A stretch of 47,129 bases of DNA from Agrococcus sp. (GTDB taxonomy: Bacteria > Actinomycetota > Actinomycetes > Actinomycetales > Microbacteriaceae): the NCBI GenBank assembly GCA_031179215.1, contig JAPSIA010000007.1, forward strand, positions 1 through 47,129, written 5' to 3'. Every line of letters begins with the position of its first letter. Position 1 is the first letter of the stretch. The notes beneath the pieces are model-generated. The model was not told where the DNA came from, did not search any database, and saw nothing but the letters and a program-made list of their open reading frames with translations. Made by a program: the position numbers and the translations under genes. Shown here one piece after another: positions 1-8,060 of the stretch.

Positions 1-461
1 ATCTCTACGTGCAGATGGCGGATGCGCTCGGCGCGCAGGCCACCGTCCTGCCGCTCGGCGACGTCTACACCGGCCTGCAGAACGGCACGATCGACGCCGC
101 GGAGGGCAGCCCCAACGTGATCCTCACCAACGGATGGAGCGAAGTGGCACGCAACGTGACGCTCGACCGCCACGTCTACAACCCGCTTTCCATCGTCTTC
201 ACGCTCGACACGTGGAACGGACTCACCGACGAGCAGCGAGAGATCATTCAGACGGCGGTCGACGAGGCGTCGGCCGAGCAGCTGCAGCTGCTCGAGGAGA
301 CGAACGACGCGGCCGTCGATGAGCTGCGGGCCGACGGCGTCAACGTCATCGAGCTCGAGGACCGCGAGGCGTGGGCCGAGCGCGTAGCGGACGCCTCCGA
401 GCGCTTCGCTGCCGAGATCGGCGACTCCGGGTCGTTCATCGCCGAGGCCCTCTACGAGTAG
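1..461 (+). CDS. TRAP transporter solute-binding protein, DctP family (C-terminal part)
   Basis: The reading frame is open at the left edge of the window, so only the last ~153 residues are present. They match the C-terminal lobe of DctP-type binding proteins: a PLGDVYTGLQNGTIDAAEG stretch, the usual site where the substrate strand meets the hinge, then a hydrophobic hinge helix and a long acidic C-terminal helix ending in EALYE. By family knowledge such proteins are secreted and hand carboxylates or hydroxy or keto acids to the DctQ/DctM membrane subunits. Those subunits and the signal peptide must lie upstream. The CoA-transferase gene starts 29 bases downstream on the same strand, so this looks like the end of a TRAP cassette followed by a substrate-activating enzyme. 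Substrate unknown. Confidence 0.85.
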   Translation, partial: LYVQMADALGAQATVLPLGDVYTGLQNGTIDAAEGSPNVILTNGWSEVARNVTLDRHVYNPLSIVFTLDTWNGLTDEQREIIQTAVDEASAEQLQLLEETNDAAVDELRADGVNVIELEDREAWAERVADASERFAAEIGDSGSFIAEALYE

Positions 462-490
462 CCGGCACCCCGATCTCGAGGAGCAACGTC

Positions 491-1705
491 ATGCATGTCG
501 CCGCACCACCCGCCGCATCCGAGCGCACCGGCGCGCTCAGAGAGATCAAGGTGCTCGACCTCTCGCGCTTCATCGCCGGTCCGCTCTGCGCCCAGTACCT
601 CGCCGACATGGGCGCAGAGGTCATCAAGGTCGAGCGCCCGGGAGGGGAGGACGCACGGGGCTTCGAGCCGCGCATCCGCGGCGAGAGCCTCTACGTGATG
701 CACTACAACCGCAACAAGCTCGGCGTGACGCTCGACACCCGCCATCCCGCCGCGCTCGAGCTCCTTCAAGGCCTCGTCGCTCGCGCCGACGTCCTGGTCG
801 AGAACTACCGGCCCGGCACCCTCGCGAGCATGGGCCTCTCGCCCGAGGTGCTGCACGAGCTCAATCCGGATCTGGTGGTGACCTCACTGTCGGGCTTCGG
901 GCAGACGGGGCCACTCGCGCAGCGGTCGCTGTTCGACGCGATCGCGCAGGCGATGTCGGGGCTCATGGCGCGCACCGGGGACGTCGATGCCCCGCCCACG
1001 CTCGCGGGCGCCTTCATCGCCGACTACCTGACGGGCATCCACGGCGCGCTCGGCACGGTCACGGCGCTGCTCGCCAGGTCCAAGGGCGCGGGCGGCCAGC
1101 TGGTGGACGTCGCCTCGCTCGACTCCCTGTTCGCGACGCTCGGCATGGCCCCGAGCGCCTTCCTCGAGCTGGGACTCGAGCCGCAGCGCACCGGCGCACG
1201 CGATGCGATCTCCGGCCCCGCCAACGCGTTCCCCACAGCCGACGGGTGGATCTACATGCATGCGGGCACGGACCCCCTCTTCCGCCGCCTCGCCGCGGCG
1301 ATGGGCCGCCCCGAGCTCACCGAGGGCGCTTGGCGGGACGTGGCGGGCCGCATGGCCGACGTCGAGCAGGTGGAGGCAGAGGTCGGCCTCTGGTTGCGCG
1401 GGATGACGACGGACGAGGCGTCCACCGTGCTCGACCGCGCCGGCATACCGTTCGGCCCAGTGCACTCCGTCGCCGACGTGGTCGAGCACGAGCAGATCGC
1501 AGCGCGCTCGATGATGGTGCCCACCCCGCACACGAGCGCCGGCACGGTGCGTCTGCCCGGACTGCCGATCAAGCTGAGCGGCACGCCCGGCTCCATCCGG
1601 CACGGCGCACCCGACGTCGGCGAGCACAACGACTACGTCTACGGGGAGCTGCTCGGGCTGGATACGGCACGCATCGCAGAACTGCGAGCGACCGGCGCGA
1701 TCTAG
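491..1705 (+). CDS. CaiB/BaiF (class III) CoA-transferase
   Basis: This is a 404-residue protein of the class III CoA-transferase family, which moves CoA between carboxylic acids through an aspartyl-CoA thioester. Visible family features are the N-terminal VLDLSRFIAGP loop, GAEVIKVERPGG, the VENYRPGT motif, SGFGQTGP and an IADYLTG segment whose Asp (about residue 178) aligns with the catalytic aspartate. The ORF track opens at 371, but the ATG at 491 follows a GAGGAGC ribosome site and gives the usual family length. It lies 29 bases after the TRAP binding-protein gene and is probably co-transcribed, so it likely activates the imported acid as its CoA ester. The exact substrate cannot be read from sequence. 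Confidence 0.88.
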   Translation: MHVAAPPAASERTGALREIKVLDLSRFIAGPLCAQYLADMGAEVIKVERPGGEDARGFEPRIRGESLYVMHYNRNKLGVTLDTRHPAALELLQGLVARADVLVENYRPGTLASMGLSPEVLHELNPDLVVTSLSGFGQTGPLAQRSLFDAIAQAMSGLMARTGDVDAPPTLAGAFIADYLTGIHGALGTVTALLARSKGAGGQLVDVASLDSLFATLGMAPSAFLELGLEPQRTGARDAISGPANAFPTADGWIYMHAGTDPLFRRLAAAMGRPELTEGAWRDVAGRMADVEQVEAEVGLWLRGMTTDEASTVLDRAGIPFGPVHSVADVVEHEQIAARSMMVPTPHTSAGTVRLPGLPIKLSGTPGSIRHGAPDVGEHNDYVYGELLGLDTARIAELRATGAI

Positions 1706-1832
1706 TGCCGTCGGCGACGTGCGCCGCCCGCCGGCCGCGTCGGCGCTCGAGGCTGCGCAGCCGCCCGCGCAGAGCTCGCGATGCTCACCGGAATGGCGCG
1801 GGAGCTGGTGAGCCGGGTTCAGGTAGCAAGCG

Positions 1833-2642
1833 TCACGCCCGGCGCGCGAGATCGACGGCGTACGTGTTGATCCCCCGTGCGCGCTCGATCGCGGCCGCGG
1901 GCACACTGACGACCGCGACGCCCGGCTCGTCGCCCAGCAGCACGGCGTTGCGGCCGAACGGGGTCGCGATGCAGCTGTGCCCGGTGAACCCCGGCCCGCA
2001 CTGGTTCGCGTAGGCGATCACGACGCCGTTGTCGAGCGCTCGCGCCGGCACCTGCAGCGTCGAGATCTGCGTGGCGGAGTAGTGCCACGCGTCGCCGAGC
2101 TCGGCGATCCCCTCCTCGACGGTCGGCACCGCCGTCGGCACGAGCAGGATGTCGGCGCCGGCGGCGGAGAGCGAGCGCGCGAACTCGGGGAACTCGACGT
2201 CGTAGCAGATGCCGACGCCCCACGTCTCGCCCTCCCAGGCGAGCGGCGCACCGTACTGCCGGCCCGGCGTCATCCACTCCTGCTCGACCCCGCCGAACAG
2301 GTGCACCTTGTGCACGCGCGAGAGCTCCTCGCCATCCGGCGAGAAGAAGGAGGCGGCGATGTGGTGCCCCTCGCCCACGGAGTCGACGGAGGAGGCGACG
2401 AGGCCGATCCGGTGCTCCTGCGCGATCGCGGCGAGCGCCGCCCGGATCGCGGCGCCGTCGTGGCGCCAGGCGCGCTCCGGCGCGTAGCCCGTCGCGAACA
2501 GCTCGGGCGTCACCACGACGTCGGCACCGAGCTGCGCGGCCTGCCGCACGAGCTCCGCAAGGGTCGCGAGGTTCTGGTCGACGTCGTCGACGACGGCGGC
2601 GCCCTGCGCCACCGCGATCGCGCGGGTCCGGTCGGCGTCCAT
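1833..2642 (-). CDS. Carbon-nitrogen hydrolase (nitrilase superfamily)
   Basis: A 269-residue cytosolic amidohydrolase of the nitrilase superfamily, which cleaves non-peptide C-N bonds in amides, N-carbamoyl compounds or nitriles. The Glu-Lys-Cys triad is intact: Glu47 in TPELFATGY, Lys112 in VHKVHLFGG and Cys146 in GICYDVEFPE. The length is normal and the start is ATG. It is divergent from the NCS1 permease operon across a 159-base region holding a strong palindromic operator, so the two units may be co-regulated. NCS1 permeases import nitrogen bases, hydantoins or allantoin, so an amidase acting on an imported nitrogen compound is a reasonable role, but this is inference. The 126 bases between this gene and the convergent CoA-transferase hold no clear feature. 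Confidence 0.87.
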   Translation of the reverse strand: MDADRTRAIAVAQGAAVVDDVDQNLATLAELVRQAAQLGADVVVTPELFATGYAPERAWRHDGAAIRAALAAIAQEHRIGLVASSVDSVGEGHHIAASFFSPDGEELSRVHKVHLFGGVEQEWMTPGRQYGAPLAWEGETWGVGICYDVEFPEFARSLSAAGADILLVPTAVPTVEEGIAELGDAWHYSATQISTLQVPARALDNGVVIAYANQCGPGFTGHSCIATPFGRNAVLLGDEPGVAVVSVPAAAIERARGINTYAVDLARRA

Positions 2643-2696
2643 GCGTCCATCCTCGTCGAAGCGGCTCGAGATCGGGCGAGTGCGGCCCGGTCCGTG

Positions 2697-2726
2697 TTGA
2701 CGAGCGGGCCGCTCGTGCCCCAGTAT
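2697..2726 (+). promoter_or_regulatory. Probable promoter of the NCS1 permease operon
   Basis: A TTGACG -35 element (2697-2702) is followed after 18 bases by CAGTAT (2721-2726), a fair -10 element. Transcription would start near 2733, inside the palindrome described next, so a bound repressor would block initiation. Confidence 0.5.
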
Positions 2727-2759
2727 GACGCTAAACCAAATCCGATTGGGTTTAGCGTC
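2727..2759. promoter_or_regulatory. 33-bp palindromic operator upstream of the NCS1 operon
   Basis: Two 16-base arms flank a single central C, and 15 of 16 positions pair. The outer arms read GACGCTAAACC and GGGTTTAGCGTC; the centre contains AAATCCGATTGG. The AT-rich, highly symmetric site overlaps the predicted transcription start. The TetR-family gene at the end of the same operon (5585-6199) is the obvious candidate ligand. The core resembles the operator at 17275-17293. Confidence 0.75.
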
Positions 2760-2801
2760 GCGTCGACGGCGCGGTCCCGCAGGACGGCGAAGGAGCCGAG
2801 C

Positions 2802-3041
2802 ATGACCCCCACCCCACCCGCGCGCGCCGGCGAGGCGCGCGCCTCCGAGTTCGAGCGCGAGATGATCGCCGCCGGCAAGGACCCGATCGTCGCGGCCGAG
2901 CTCGAGCGCCGCATCGGCACCGTCGAGCGCGATGAGCTCGACGACGCATCGCGCCAGCCCTTCTCGGGCCGCGAGCTCGCGGCCTACGTCGGCGTCTCGG
3001 TCGCGGCCGTCGTCATCGGCATCCTGGTCGTGGCCCTGTGA
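2802..3041 (+). CDS. Small single-span membrane protein preceding the NCS1 permease
   Basis: A 79-residue protein not recognised as a named family. Residues 1-55 are charged and soluble, with a basic/acidic helical segment (EFEREMIAAGKDPIVAAELERR); the last ~22 residues form one membrane helix (YVGVSVAAVVIGILVVAL). The ORF track starts far upstream; the ATG at 2802 follows AGGAG and lies after the promoter and operator, so it is the likely start. Its stop overlaps the permease GTG start (GTGA), which implies translational coupling and fixed stoichiometry. It may be an accessory subunit or anchor for the permease. That is inference. Confidence 0.7.
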   Translation: MTPTPPARAGEARASEFEREMIAAGKDPIVAAELERRIGTVERDELDDASRQPFSGRELAAYVGVSVAAVVIGILVVAL

Positions 3042-4468
3042 GCCGCCACGAGGTCGCGCCGACCGACCCGAAGCTCGCGCAGGAGCACGTCTTCGGCACC
3101 TTCCCGCTCCTCAAGAGCGAGCGCAGCTGGAGCGCGCTCGACTTCACGTGGGTGAACACCGCGCTCGCGATCGCCACGTGGGCCTTCCTCGTGGGCGGCT
3201 CGACGGCGCTGCTCGTCGGCTTCGAAGCCGGCATCGCGGCGATGCTCATCGGCAACGCGATCGGCCTGTGCTTCATGGTGCTCGCCTCCGTCGTCGCGTC
3301 GCAGCGCTGGGGCTCGGAGCAGTACATGCTGCTGCGCGGCGCCTTCGGCGTCGTGGGCGTCGGCGTCGTCGTCTTCACCGTCATCCTCATCACCGAGATG
3401 GGCTGGTCGTCGCTGCTCGCCGTCATGGCGGGCCGCGCGACGAGCCAGGTCGCCTCGACCATGGCGGGCACCGACCTCGGGCAGTATGGCCCCGTGGTGA
3501 CGATCGGCGGGCTCGTCGCGATCGCGATCGCCTGGTGGGTGCTCTCGCGCGGCCCCGTGACGATCGGCCGCTTCAACGCCGTCATCGCCCCAGGACTGGC
3601 CGTGATCACCGTCGTGATGATGGTCTTCCTCATCGCCAACACGTCGTGGGAGGCGCTCCTCACCGCGGCCCCGATCGCGCCGTTCGAGGACGAGACGCTC
3701 AACTTCATGGTCGCCGTCGAGTTCAACGTGGGCGTCGGTGTCTCGTGGTACCCGGTGATGGGCTCGCTCGCGCGCATGACCCGCACCCGCAAGGCCGCGG
3801 TGTGGCCCGCCTACGGCGGGCTCCTCATCGCGACGCTCATCGCGCAGGTCGTCGGCATGGCCGCCGCGCTCACCCTCGGCGACTCGGACCCGACGGTGTG
3901 GATGGTGCCCTTCGGCGGCGCGGTGCTCGGCATCGCGGTGCTGATCTTCATCGCCTTCGCCAACATCACGTCGATGTCGTCGATCGTCTACTCGACGATC
4001 CTCGCGATCCGGCAGTCGTCGGGCGGGCTGCTCGCCAAGGTGCCGTGGAAGGTGCTCACCGCGTCGTTCTTCGTGCTGCCGGCGATCATGACCTTCTTCC
4101 CGCAGTTCATGTACGAGCAGTTCATGATCTTCGTGTCGGTCTCCGGCGCCTTCCTCACGGCGCTGTGCGGCGTCGCCCTCGCCGACTACTTCGTGCTCCG
4201 CAAGCAGCGCATCGACCTGCGGCAGATGCACCTGGGGCAGCGCGGCACGCTGTACGCGTACCCGGGCGGGGTCAACTGGGCAGGCATCGCCGCGCTGCTG
4301 CTCGGCGCCGCGTTCTACCTCTGGCTCTACAACCCGATCACGCTCGAGACGCAGGCGGCCTTCTCGGTCATCACCGCGAGCCTGCCCGCGGCCGTCGTCG
4401 CCGCGATCGTCTACCTGCTGCTCACGCGCCTGCTGCACCGCGAGCGCACCTTCCGGAAGGACGCCTGA
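3038..4468 (+). CDS. NCS1-family permease (purine/cytosine/allantoin/thiamine type)
   Basis: A 476-residue integral membrane protein with about 12 hydrophobic spans. The N-terminal FTWVNTALAIATWAFLVGG, the ASQRWGSEQYMLLRGAFG region and SWYPVMGSLARM in the middle fit the nucleobase-cation-symport-1 family, whose members import nucleobases, hydantoins, allantoin or vitamins with Na+ or H+. The GTG start overlaps the stop of the small upstream membrane protein. The zinc dehydrogenase gene starts one base after its stop, so this is one operon. The neighbouring nitrilase-family hydrolase and alcohol dehydrogenase suggest that the imported compound is broken down, but the substrate is not evident. 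Confidence 0.85.
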   Translation: MSRHEVAPTDPKLAQEHVFGTFPLLKSERSWSALDFTWVNTALAIATWAFLVGGSTALLVGFEAGIAAMLIGNAIGLCFMVLASVVASQRWGSEQYMLLRGAFGVVGVGVVVFTVILITEMGWSSLLAVMAGRATSQVASTMAGTDLGQYGPVVTIGGLVAIAIAWWVLSRGPVTIGRFNAVIAPGLAVITVVMMVFLIANTSWEALLTAAPIAPFEDETLNFMVAVEFNVGVGVSWYPVMGSLARMTRTRKAAVWPAYGGLLIATLIAQVVGMAAALTLGDSDPTVWMVPFGGAVLGIAVLIFIAFANITSMSSIVYSTILAIRQSSGGLLAKVPWKVLTASFFVLPAIMTFFPQFMYEQFMIFVSVSGAFLTALCGVALADYFVLRKQRIDLRQMHLGQRGTLYAYPGGVNWAGIAALLLGAAFYLWLYNPITLETQAAFSVITASLPAAVVAAIVYLLLTRLLHRERTFRKDA

Positions 4469-4469
4469 G

Positions 4470-5561
4470 ATGCCCACGACACGAGCGGCCGTCTACGACG
4501 GCACGGCGACCCTCGACATCCGCGAGGTCGCGCTGCGGGAACCCGGGCCCGGCGAGGTGCTCGTGCGCATCGGCGCCTCGGGCGTGTGCGGCTCCGACCG
4601 GCACGTGCTCGACGGCGACTGGCAGATGCCGACCCCCACGGTCATGGGCCACGAGGGCGCCGGCGTCGTCGAGGCGGTCGGCGAGGGCGTGCGGAGCCTC
4701 GAGCCCGGCGACCACGTCGTCATGACGTGGTTCTACCCGTGCGGCGCGTGCACGAGCTGCCGCGAGGGGCGCACGTGGGTGTGCACGGGCTCGAACTCGG
4801 AGGCGTGCCTGCTGCCCGACGGCACGACGCCCATGACCCTCGACGGCGCCACCGCCTACCCCTACCTCGCCGTCGGCTCCATGAGCGAGCGCGTCGTCGT
4901 CGCCGAGCAGGCGGCCATCAAGGTGCCGAAGGAGCTGCCCTTCGACGTCGCGGCGCTCATCGGCTGCTCGATCGCGACGGGCGTCGGGGCGGTCGTCAAC
5001 GACGCGCAGCTGAAGGCAGGCCGCTCGGCGCTCGTGATCGGCGCGGGCGGGGTGGGCATCAGCATCATCATGGGTCTCGCGCTCGCGGGCGCGAGCCCCA
5101 TCGTCGTCGCCGACGTGACGGATGCGTCGCTCGAGCTCGCGAAGGAGTTCGGCGCGACGCACACGGTGCGGTCGGATGCATCGCTGCCGGAGCGGGTGCG
5201 GGAGATCGTGCCCGAGGGCGTCGACGTCGCCTTCGAGGCGATCGGGCGCCCGGACACGATCGCGATCATGCCCGCCACGCTCAAGCGCGGCGGCTCGGCC
5301 GTCGTCGTCGGCCTGCCGCCGCAGGACCGACCGGTGCCGATCGACGCGCTCGCGCTCGCCGAGGAGGGCAAGTCGCTGCTGGGGTCGAACTACGGATCGA
5401 CCGTGCCGGCCCGCGACTTCCCCATGCTCGCCCGGCTCTACCTCGACGGCCGGCTGCCGATCGACCGGCTCATCACCAACCGCATCGGGCTCGACGAGGT
5501 GAACGACGCCTTCGAGCTCATGCGATCCGGTGCGCGAGGGCGAAGCGTCATCATGTTCTGA
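4470..5561 (+). CDS. Zinc-dependent alcohol dehydrogenase, MDR superfamily (class III-like)
   Basis: A 363-residue NAD(P)-dependent medium-chain dehydrogenase. Catalytic-zinc residues are visible at Cys40 (GVCGSDRH), His61-Glu62 (GHEGAG) and Cys166 (GCSIATG). The four structural-zinc cysteines sit at 91, 94, 97 and 105 (CGACTSCREG...C), and the Rossmann motif GAGGVG is at 191-196. The GCSIATG segment is typical of aryl-alcohol and thiol-adduct (formaldehyde) dehydrogenases. The gene follows the NCS1 permease by one base and precedes the TetR gene by 23 bases, so it probably oxidises an alcohol or aldehyde formed from the imported compound. It also has the look of a mycothiol-dependent formaldehyde dehydrogenase, but the cluster context argues for a dedicated catabolic role. 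Confidence 0.87.
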   Translation: MPTTRAAVYDGTATLDIREVALREPGPGEVLVRIGASGVCGSDRHVLDGDWQMPTPTVMGHEGAGVVEAVGEGVRSLEPGDHVVMTWFYPCGACTSCREGRTWVCTGSNSEACLLPDGTTPMTLDGATAYPYLAVGSMSERVVVAEQAAIKVPKELPFDVAALIGCSIATGVGAVVNDAQLKAGRSALVIGAGGVGISIIMGLALAGASPIVVADVTDASLELAKEFGATHTVRSDASLPERVREIVPEGVDVAFEAIGRPDTIAIMPATLKRGGSAVVVGLPPQDRPVPIDALALAEEGKSLLGSNYGSTVPARDFPMLARLYLDGRLPIDRLITNRIGLDEVNDAFELMRSGARGRSVIMF

Positions 5562-5584
5562 GCCCCCGAACGGAACGGAGCCTC

Positions 5585-6199
5585 GTGGCCAGGCCGAAGC
5601 AGCGCATCCTCTCGCCGACGCTCATCGCGGAGGCGGCGCTTCGGCTGGTCGCGAAGCACGGCGACTTCACGATCCCCGGCGTCGCCGCCGCGCTCGGCGT
5701 GCACCCCTCGTCGCTGTACCACCACCTGCCCGGCGGCCGGCTCGCGATCGTGCACCGCATGCGCGAGGAGCTCTACGCCGGGATCGAGCTCGGCGCGGCG
5801 CTCGATGCCGAGCGCCCGCCGCTCGATCGGCTGCGGCTGTGGATGCGGGCGTACCGCGCGGCGACCGCGCGCGTGCCCGCGGTCGTGCCGGTGCTCGTCG
5901 GCGCACCCGTGGAGGACGCGCGCACCCTCGCGATCTACGAGGCGCTCTTCGTCATCCTGCGCGATGCCGGGGTGCCGCCCGAGCAGCGCGTCGCGTGCTC
6001 GGCGATGATCGACGCCGTCGTGCTGGGATCGGCCGTCGACGCGGCCTCGCCCGTGCCGCTCTGGCTCAGCGACGGGCATCCGCTGCCGGAGCTGCGGTCG
6101 GTCGCGGCACCCGACGACGACCGCGACCGCGCGCTCGCGGGCTTCGAGCTCGCGGTCGAGGCGGTCGTGGCGGCAGTCCGCGCGCTCGGCACCGCGTAG
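5585..6199 (+). CDS. TetR/AcrR-family transcriptional regulator
   Basis: A 204-residue repressor. Residues ~8-55 form the TetR helix-turn-helix (LIAEAALRLVAKHGDFTIPG, VHPSSLYHHLPGG), and the rest is a helical ligand-binding domain of the TetR C-terminal type. The ORF track begins inside the dehydrogenase frame; the real start is the GTG at 5585 with a GGAG site a few bases upstream. It is the last gene of the permease operon, so it is likely autoregulated. The palindrome at 2727-2759 over the operon promoter is its probable operator, and the related site at 17275-17293 may be a second target. Ligand unknown. Confidence 0.85.
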   Translation: MARPKQRILSPTLIAEAALRLVAKHGDFTIPGVAAALGVHPSSLYHHLPGGRLAIVHRMREELYAGIELGAALDAERPPLDRLRLWMRAYRAATARVPAVVPVLVGAPVEDARTLAIYEALFVILRDAGVPPEQRVACSAMIDAVVLGSAVDAASPVPLWLSDGHPLPELRSVAAPDDDRDRALAGFELAVEAVVAAVRALGTA

Positions 6200-6231
6200 C
6201 GCCCTCGATCAGCGCGCGCGCCGCGCGCCGG

Positions 6232-7311
6232 TCACGGCGCCGGGTCGCTGGAGGCGTCGCCGAGGCGCGGGGTGCCGAGCTCGACCGCCATGCGATCGAT
6301 CGCCTCGATCGTGCTCGGCGCGAGCGGGAAGCGCTGCTGCCGCTGTGCCCTCGCGGTCGCCTCGGGATCCCCCGGCGCGAGCACGCCCTCCCCCGCCCCG
6401 CGGACGGCGTCGCGCAGCTGCTGCACGCGGGCCGCGGTCGACTCCGCGCCGGCGAACGCCGCGGGGTCGATCGCGATGACGAGGTGCCCGACGTTCATGC
6501 GCGATGCCGGGTTCGACCAGATGTCCTCGGTCTCGAACGCGAAGCTCGAGCCGCCGAGCACGCCCGAGAGGCCCTCGATGAGCACCGCGACCGCCGAGCC
6601 CTTGTGGCCGCCGAACGCCGTGAGCGCGCCCGCCATCGCCGCCTCAGGATCGGTGGTGGGGCGACCCTCCGCGTCGACCGCCCAGCCCTCCGGGATGGCC
6701 GTGCCGGCGTTCCTCGCGGCGATGACCTTCCCGTAGGCGCCCGTGCTCGTGGCGAGGTCGGCCGTGAGCGGCTCGCCGTCCCGCGCCGGCAGGCTGATCG
6801 AGAGCGGGTTCGTGCCGAGCACCTTCTGCGTCGCGCCGAAGGGCACCACGGTCGGTCCCGTCGACGAGACGCCGATCGCCACCCAGCCCGCCTCCGCGAG
6901 CCGCCGCGTCCAGTAGCCGCCGGCGCCGAAGTGCGAGCTGGACTGCACCGCGACGGCCACCGTCGCGGCGCGACCCCGCTGCTCGCCGATCCAGCGCAGC
7001 ACCTCCTCCATCGCCACCTGCCCGAAGGCGGCGTCGGCGTCGAGCAGCGCCGCGCCCGGCGCTTCGGTGACCCAGCGCATGCGCGGATCGGCGTTGATGC
7101 CGCCGGCGCGCACGGCGGCCGCATACAGCGGCAGCCGCAGCAGGCCGTGCGAGGCGATGCCGCTGCGGTCGGCGAACAGCAGGTTCTCGACCGTCGCGCG
7201 CGCGTGGTCGCGCCTGGCCCCGACCGCGACGAGCAGCTGCTCCGAGACCGCGCGGGCGCGCTCGAGGTCGACGAGCGGCAGGTCGGCGGATGCATCGCGC
7301 TGCCCGGTCAT
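6232..7311 (-). CDS. Ldh-family (malate/lactate/ureidoglycolate type) NAD(P)-dependent dehydrogenase
   Basis: A 359-residue member of the type-2 malate/L-lactate dehydrogenase family, unrelated to Rossmann-fold LDHs, which interconverts 2-hydroxy acids and 2-keto acids. Family motifs are present: SGIASHGLLRLPLY with the conserved SHG histidine, the SSHFGAGGYW segment, GTNPLSISLPA and GGHKGSAVAVLIEGLSG. The start is the ATG at 7311 with GGGAGG upstream; its first four bases overlap the stop of the GntR gene (ATGA). It is the third gene of the FAH-GntR-Ldh operon. A hydroxy acid such as a sugar-derived 2-hydroxy acid, malate or sulfolactate is plausible; the exact one cannot be read. Confidence 0.87.
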   Translation of the reverse strand: MTGQRDASADLPLVDLERARAVSEQLLVAVGARRDHARATVENLLFADRSGIASHGLLRLPLYAAAVRAGGINADPRMRWVTEAPGAALLDADAAFGQVAMEEVLRWIGEQRGRAATVAVAVQSSSHFGAGGYWTRRLAEAGWVAIGVSSTGPTVVPFGATQKVLGTNPLSISLPARDGEPLTADLATSTGAYGKVIAARNAGTAIPEGWAVDAEGRPTTDPEAAMAGALTAFGGHKGSAVAVLIEGLSGVLGGSSFAFETEDIWSNPASRMNVGHLVIAIDPAAFAGAESTAARVQQLRDAVRGAGEGVLAPGDPEATARAQRQQRFPLAPSTIEAIDRMAVELGTPRLGDASSDPAP

Positions 7312-8060
7312 CGCGTCGCCTCCCGCTCGTGCCCGCCGAGCACGCTCGCGCTCGTGCCCGCCAGCCTCCGGGCAGCACGCGCGACGTCGAAGCCGCGCCC
7401 GAAGCGGTCCAGCGCCGAGAGGAGGTGGTCGCGCATCGCGCGCGTCGCGGCGGGCGCGTCGCACGCGGCGATGGCGTCGGCGATGCGGCGGTGCTCCTCG
7501 ACGGTCACGGCCGCATCCATGTCGTCGGTGTAGAGCCGGAACAGGTGCAGGTGCGCGTGCGTGCGCTCGTAGGCCTCGTCGAGGAAGGGGTTGTCGACCG
7601 AGCGGAGGATCTCCTGGTGGAAGGCGGAGTCGTGCAGCACGAGCGTCTCGGGCGAGGGCGCGTCGCGCGCGAGGGCGAAGCGATCGACCTCGGCGCGGAG
7701 CCGCCGACCCGGGTTCGACGCGCGGTCGACCGCAGCGGCGCCGGCCGCCCAGGGCTCGAGCAGCAGCCGCACCTCGAAGAGCTGGTCGAGGCCGCGCTCG
7801 TCGAGCAGGGCCGTCGTCCAGTACCCACGGGGCTGCTTGGCCACCACGAGGCGGTCGCCCTCGAGGCGCTGCAGCGCTTCGCGCACGGGCGTCGGCGAGA
7901 CGCCCAGCTCGCGGGCGAGCGCGTCGATGTTGAGCTTGACGTCGGGGGCGATCGCGTTCGTCAGGATCGCCTGCCGGATCCGCTCGTACACCGATGCGGA
8001 TGCCGTGGGCCGCGACGTCGCGTCTCGCGTGGTCGTCGCGCCCGCCGCGTCGTCGCGCAT
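7308..8060 (-). CDS. GntR-family regulator, FadR/FCD subfamily
   Basis: A 250-residue regulator. The winged helix-turn-helix lies at about residues 20-85 (IDALARELGVSPTPVREALQ), followed by a helical FCD effector domain with the metal-type pattern LHDSAFHQEI and later His residues (HAHLH, EEHRRI). Such domains usually bind small organic acids. The start ATG at 8060 shares its A with the upstream FAH stop (TGATG), and its stop overlaps the Ldh start. It is therefore translated as part of that operon and most likely controls it. A second, divergent FCD regulator lies at 9423-10112; which of the two represses the shared promoter region is not clear. Confidence 0.87.
   Translation of the reverse strand: MRDDAAGATTTRDATSRPTASASVYERIRQAILTNAIAPDVKLNIDALARELGVSPTPVREALQRLEGDRLVVAKQPRGYWTTALLDERGLDQLFEVRLLLEPWAAGAAAVDRASNPGRRLRAEVDRFALARDAPSPETLVLHDSAFHQEILRSVDNPFLDEAYERTHAHLHLFRLYTDDMDAAVTVEEHRRIADAIAACDAPAATRAMRDHLLSALDRFGRGFDVARAARRLAGTSASVLGGHEREATR

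Noticed and set aside
1706-1832. Search for a terminator between the convergent CoA-transferase and nitrilase genes
   Set aside because: Only a weak CTCACC/GGTGAG pairing with a long loop was found, not enough to report.
2984-4477. 497-codon minus-strand ORF opposite the NCS1 permease
   Set aside because: Its protein is dominated by Arg, Glu, Asp and His in low-complexity runs, typical of the antisense frame of a high-GC membrane gene. The plus-strand permease is convincing.
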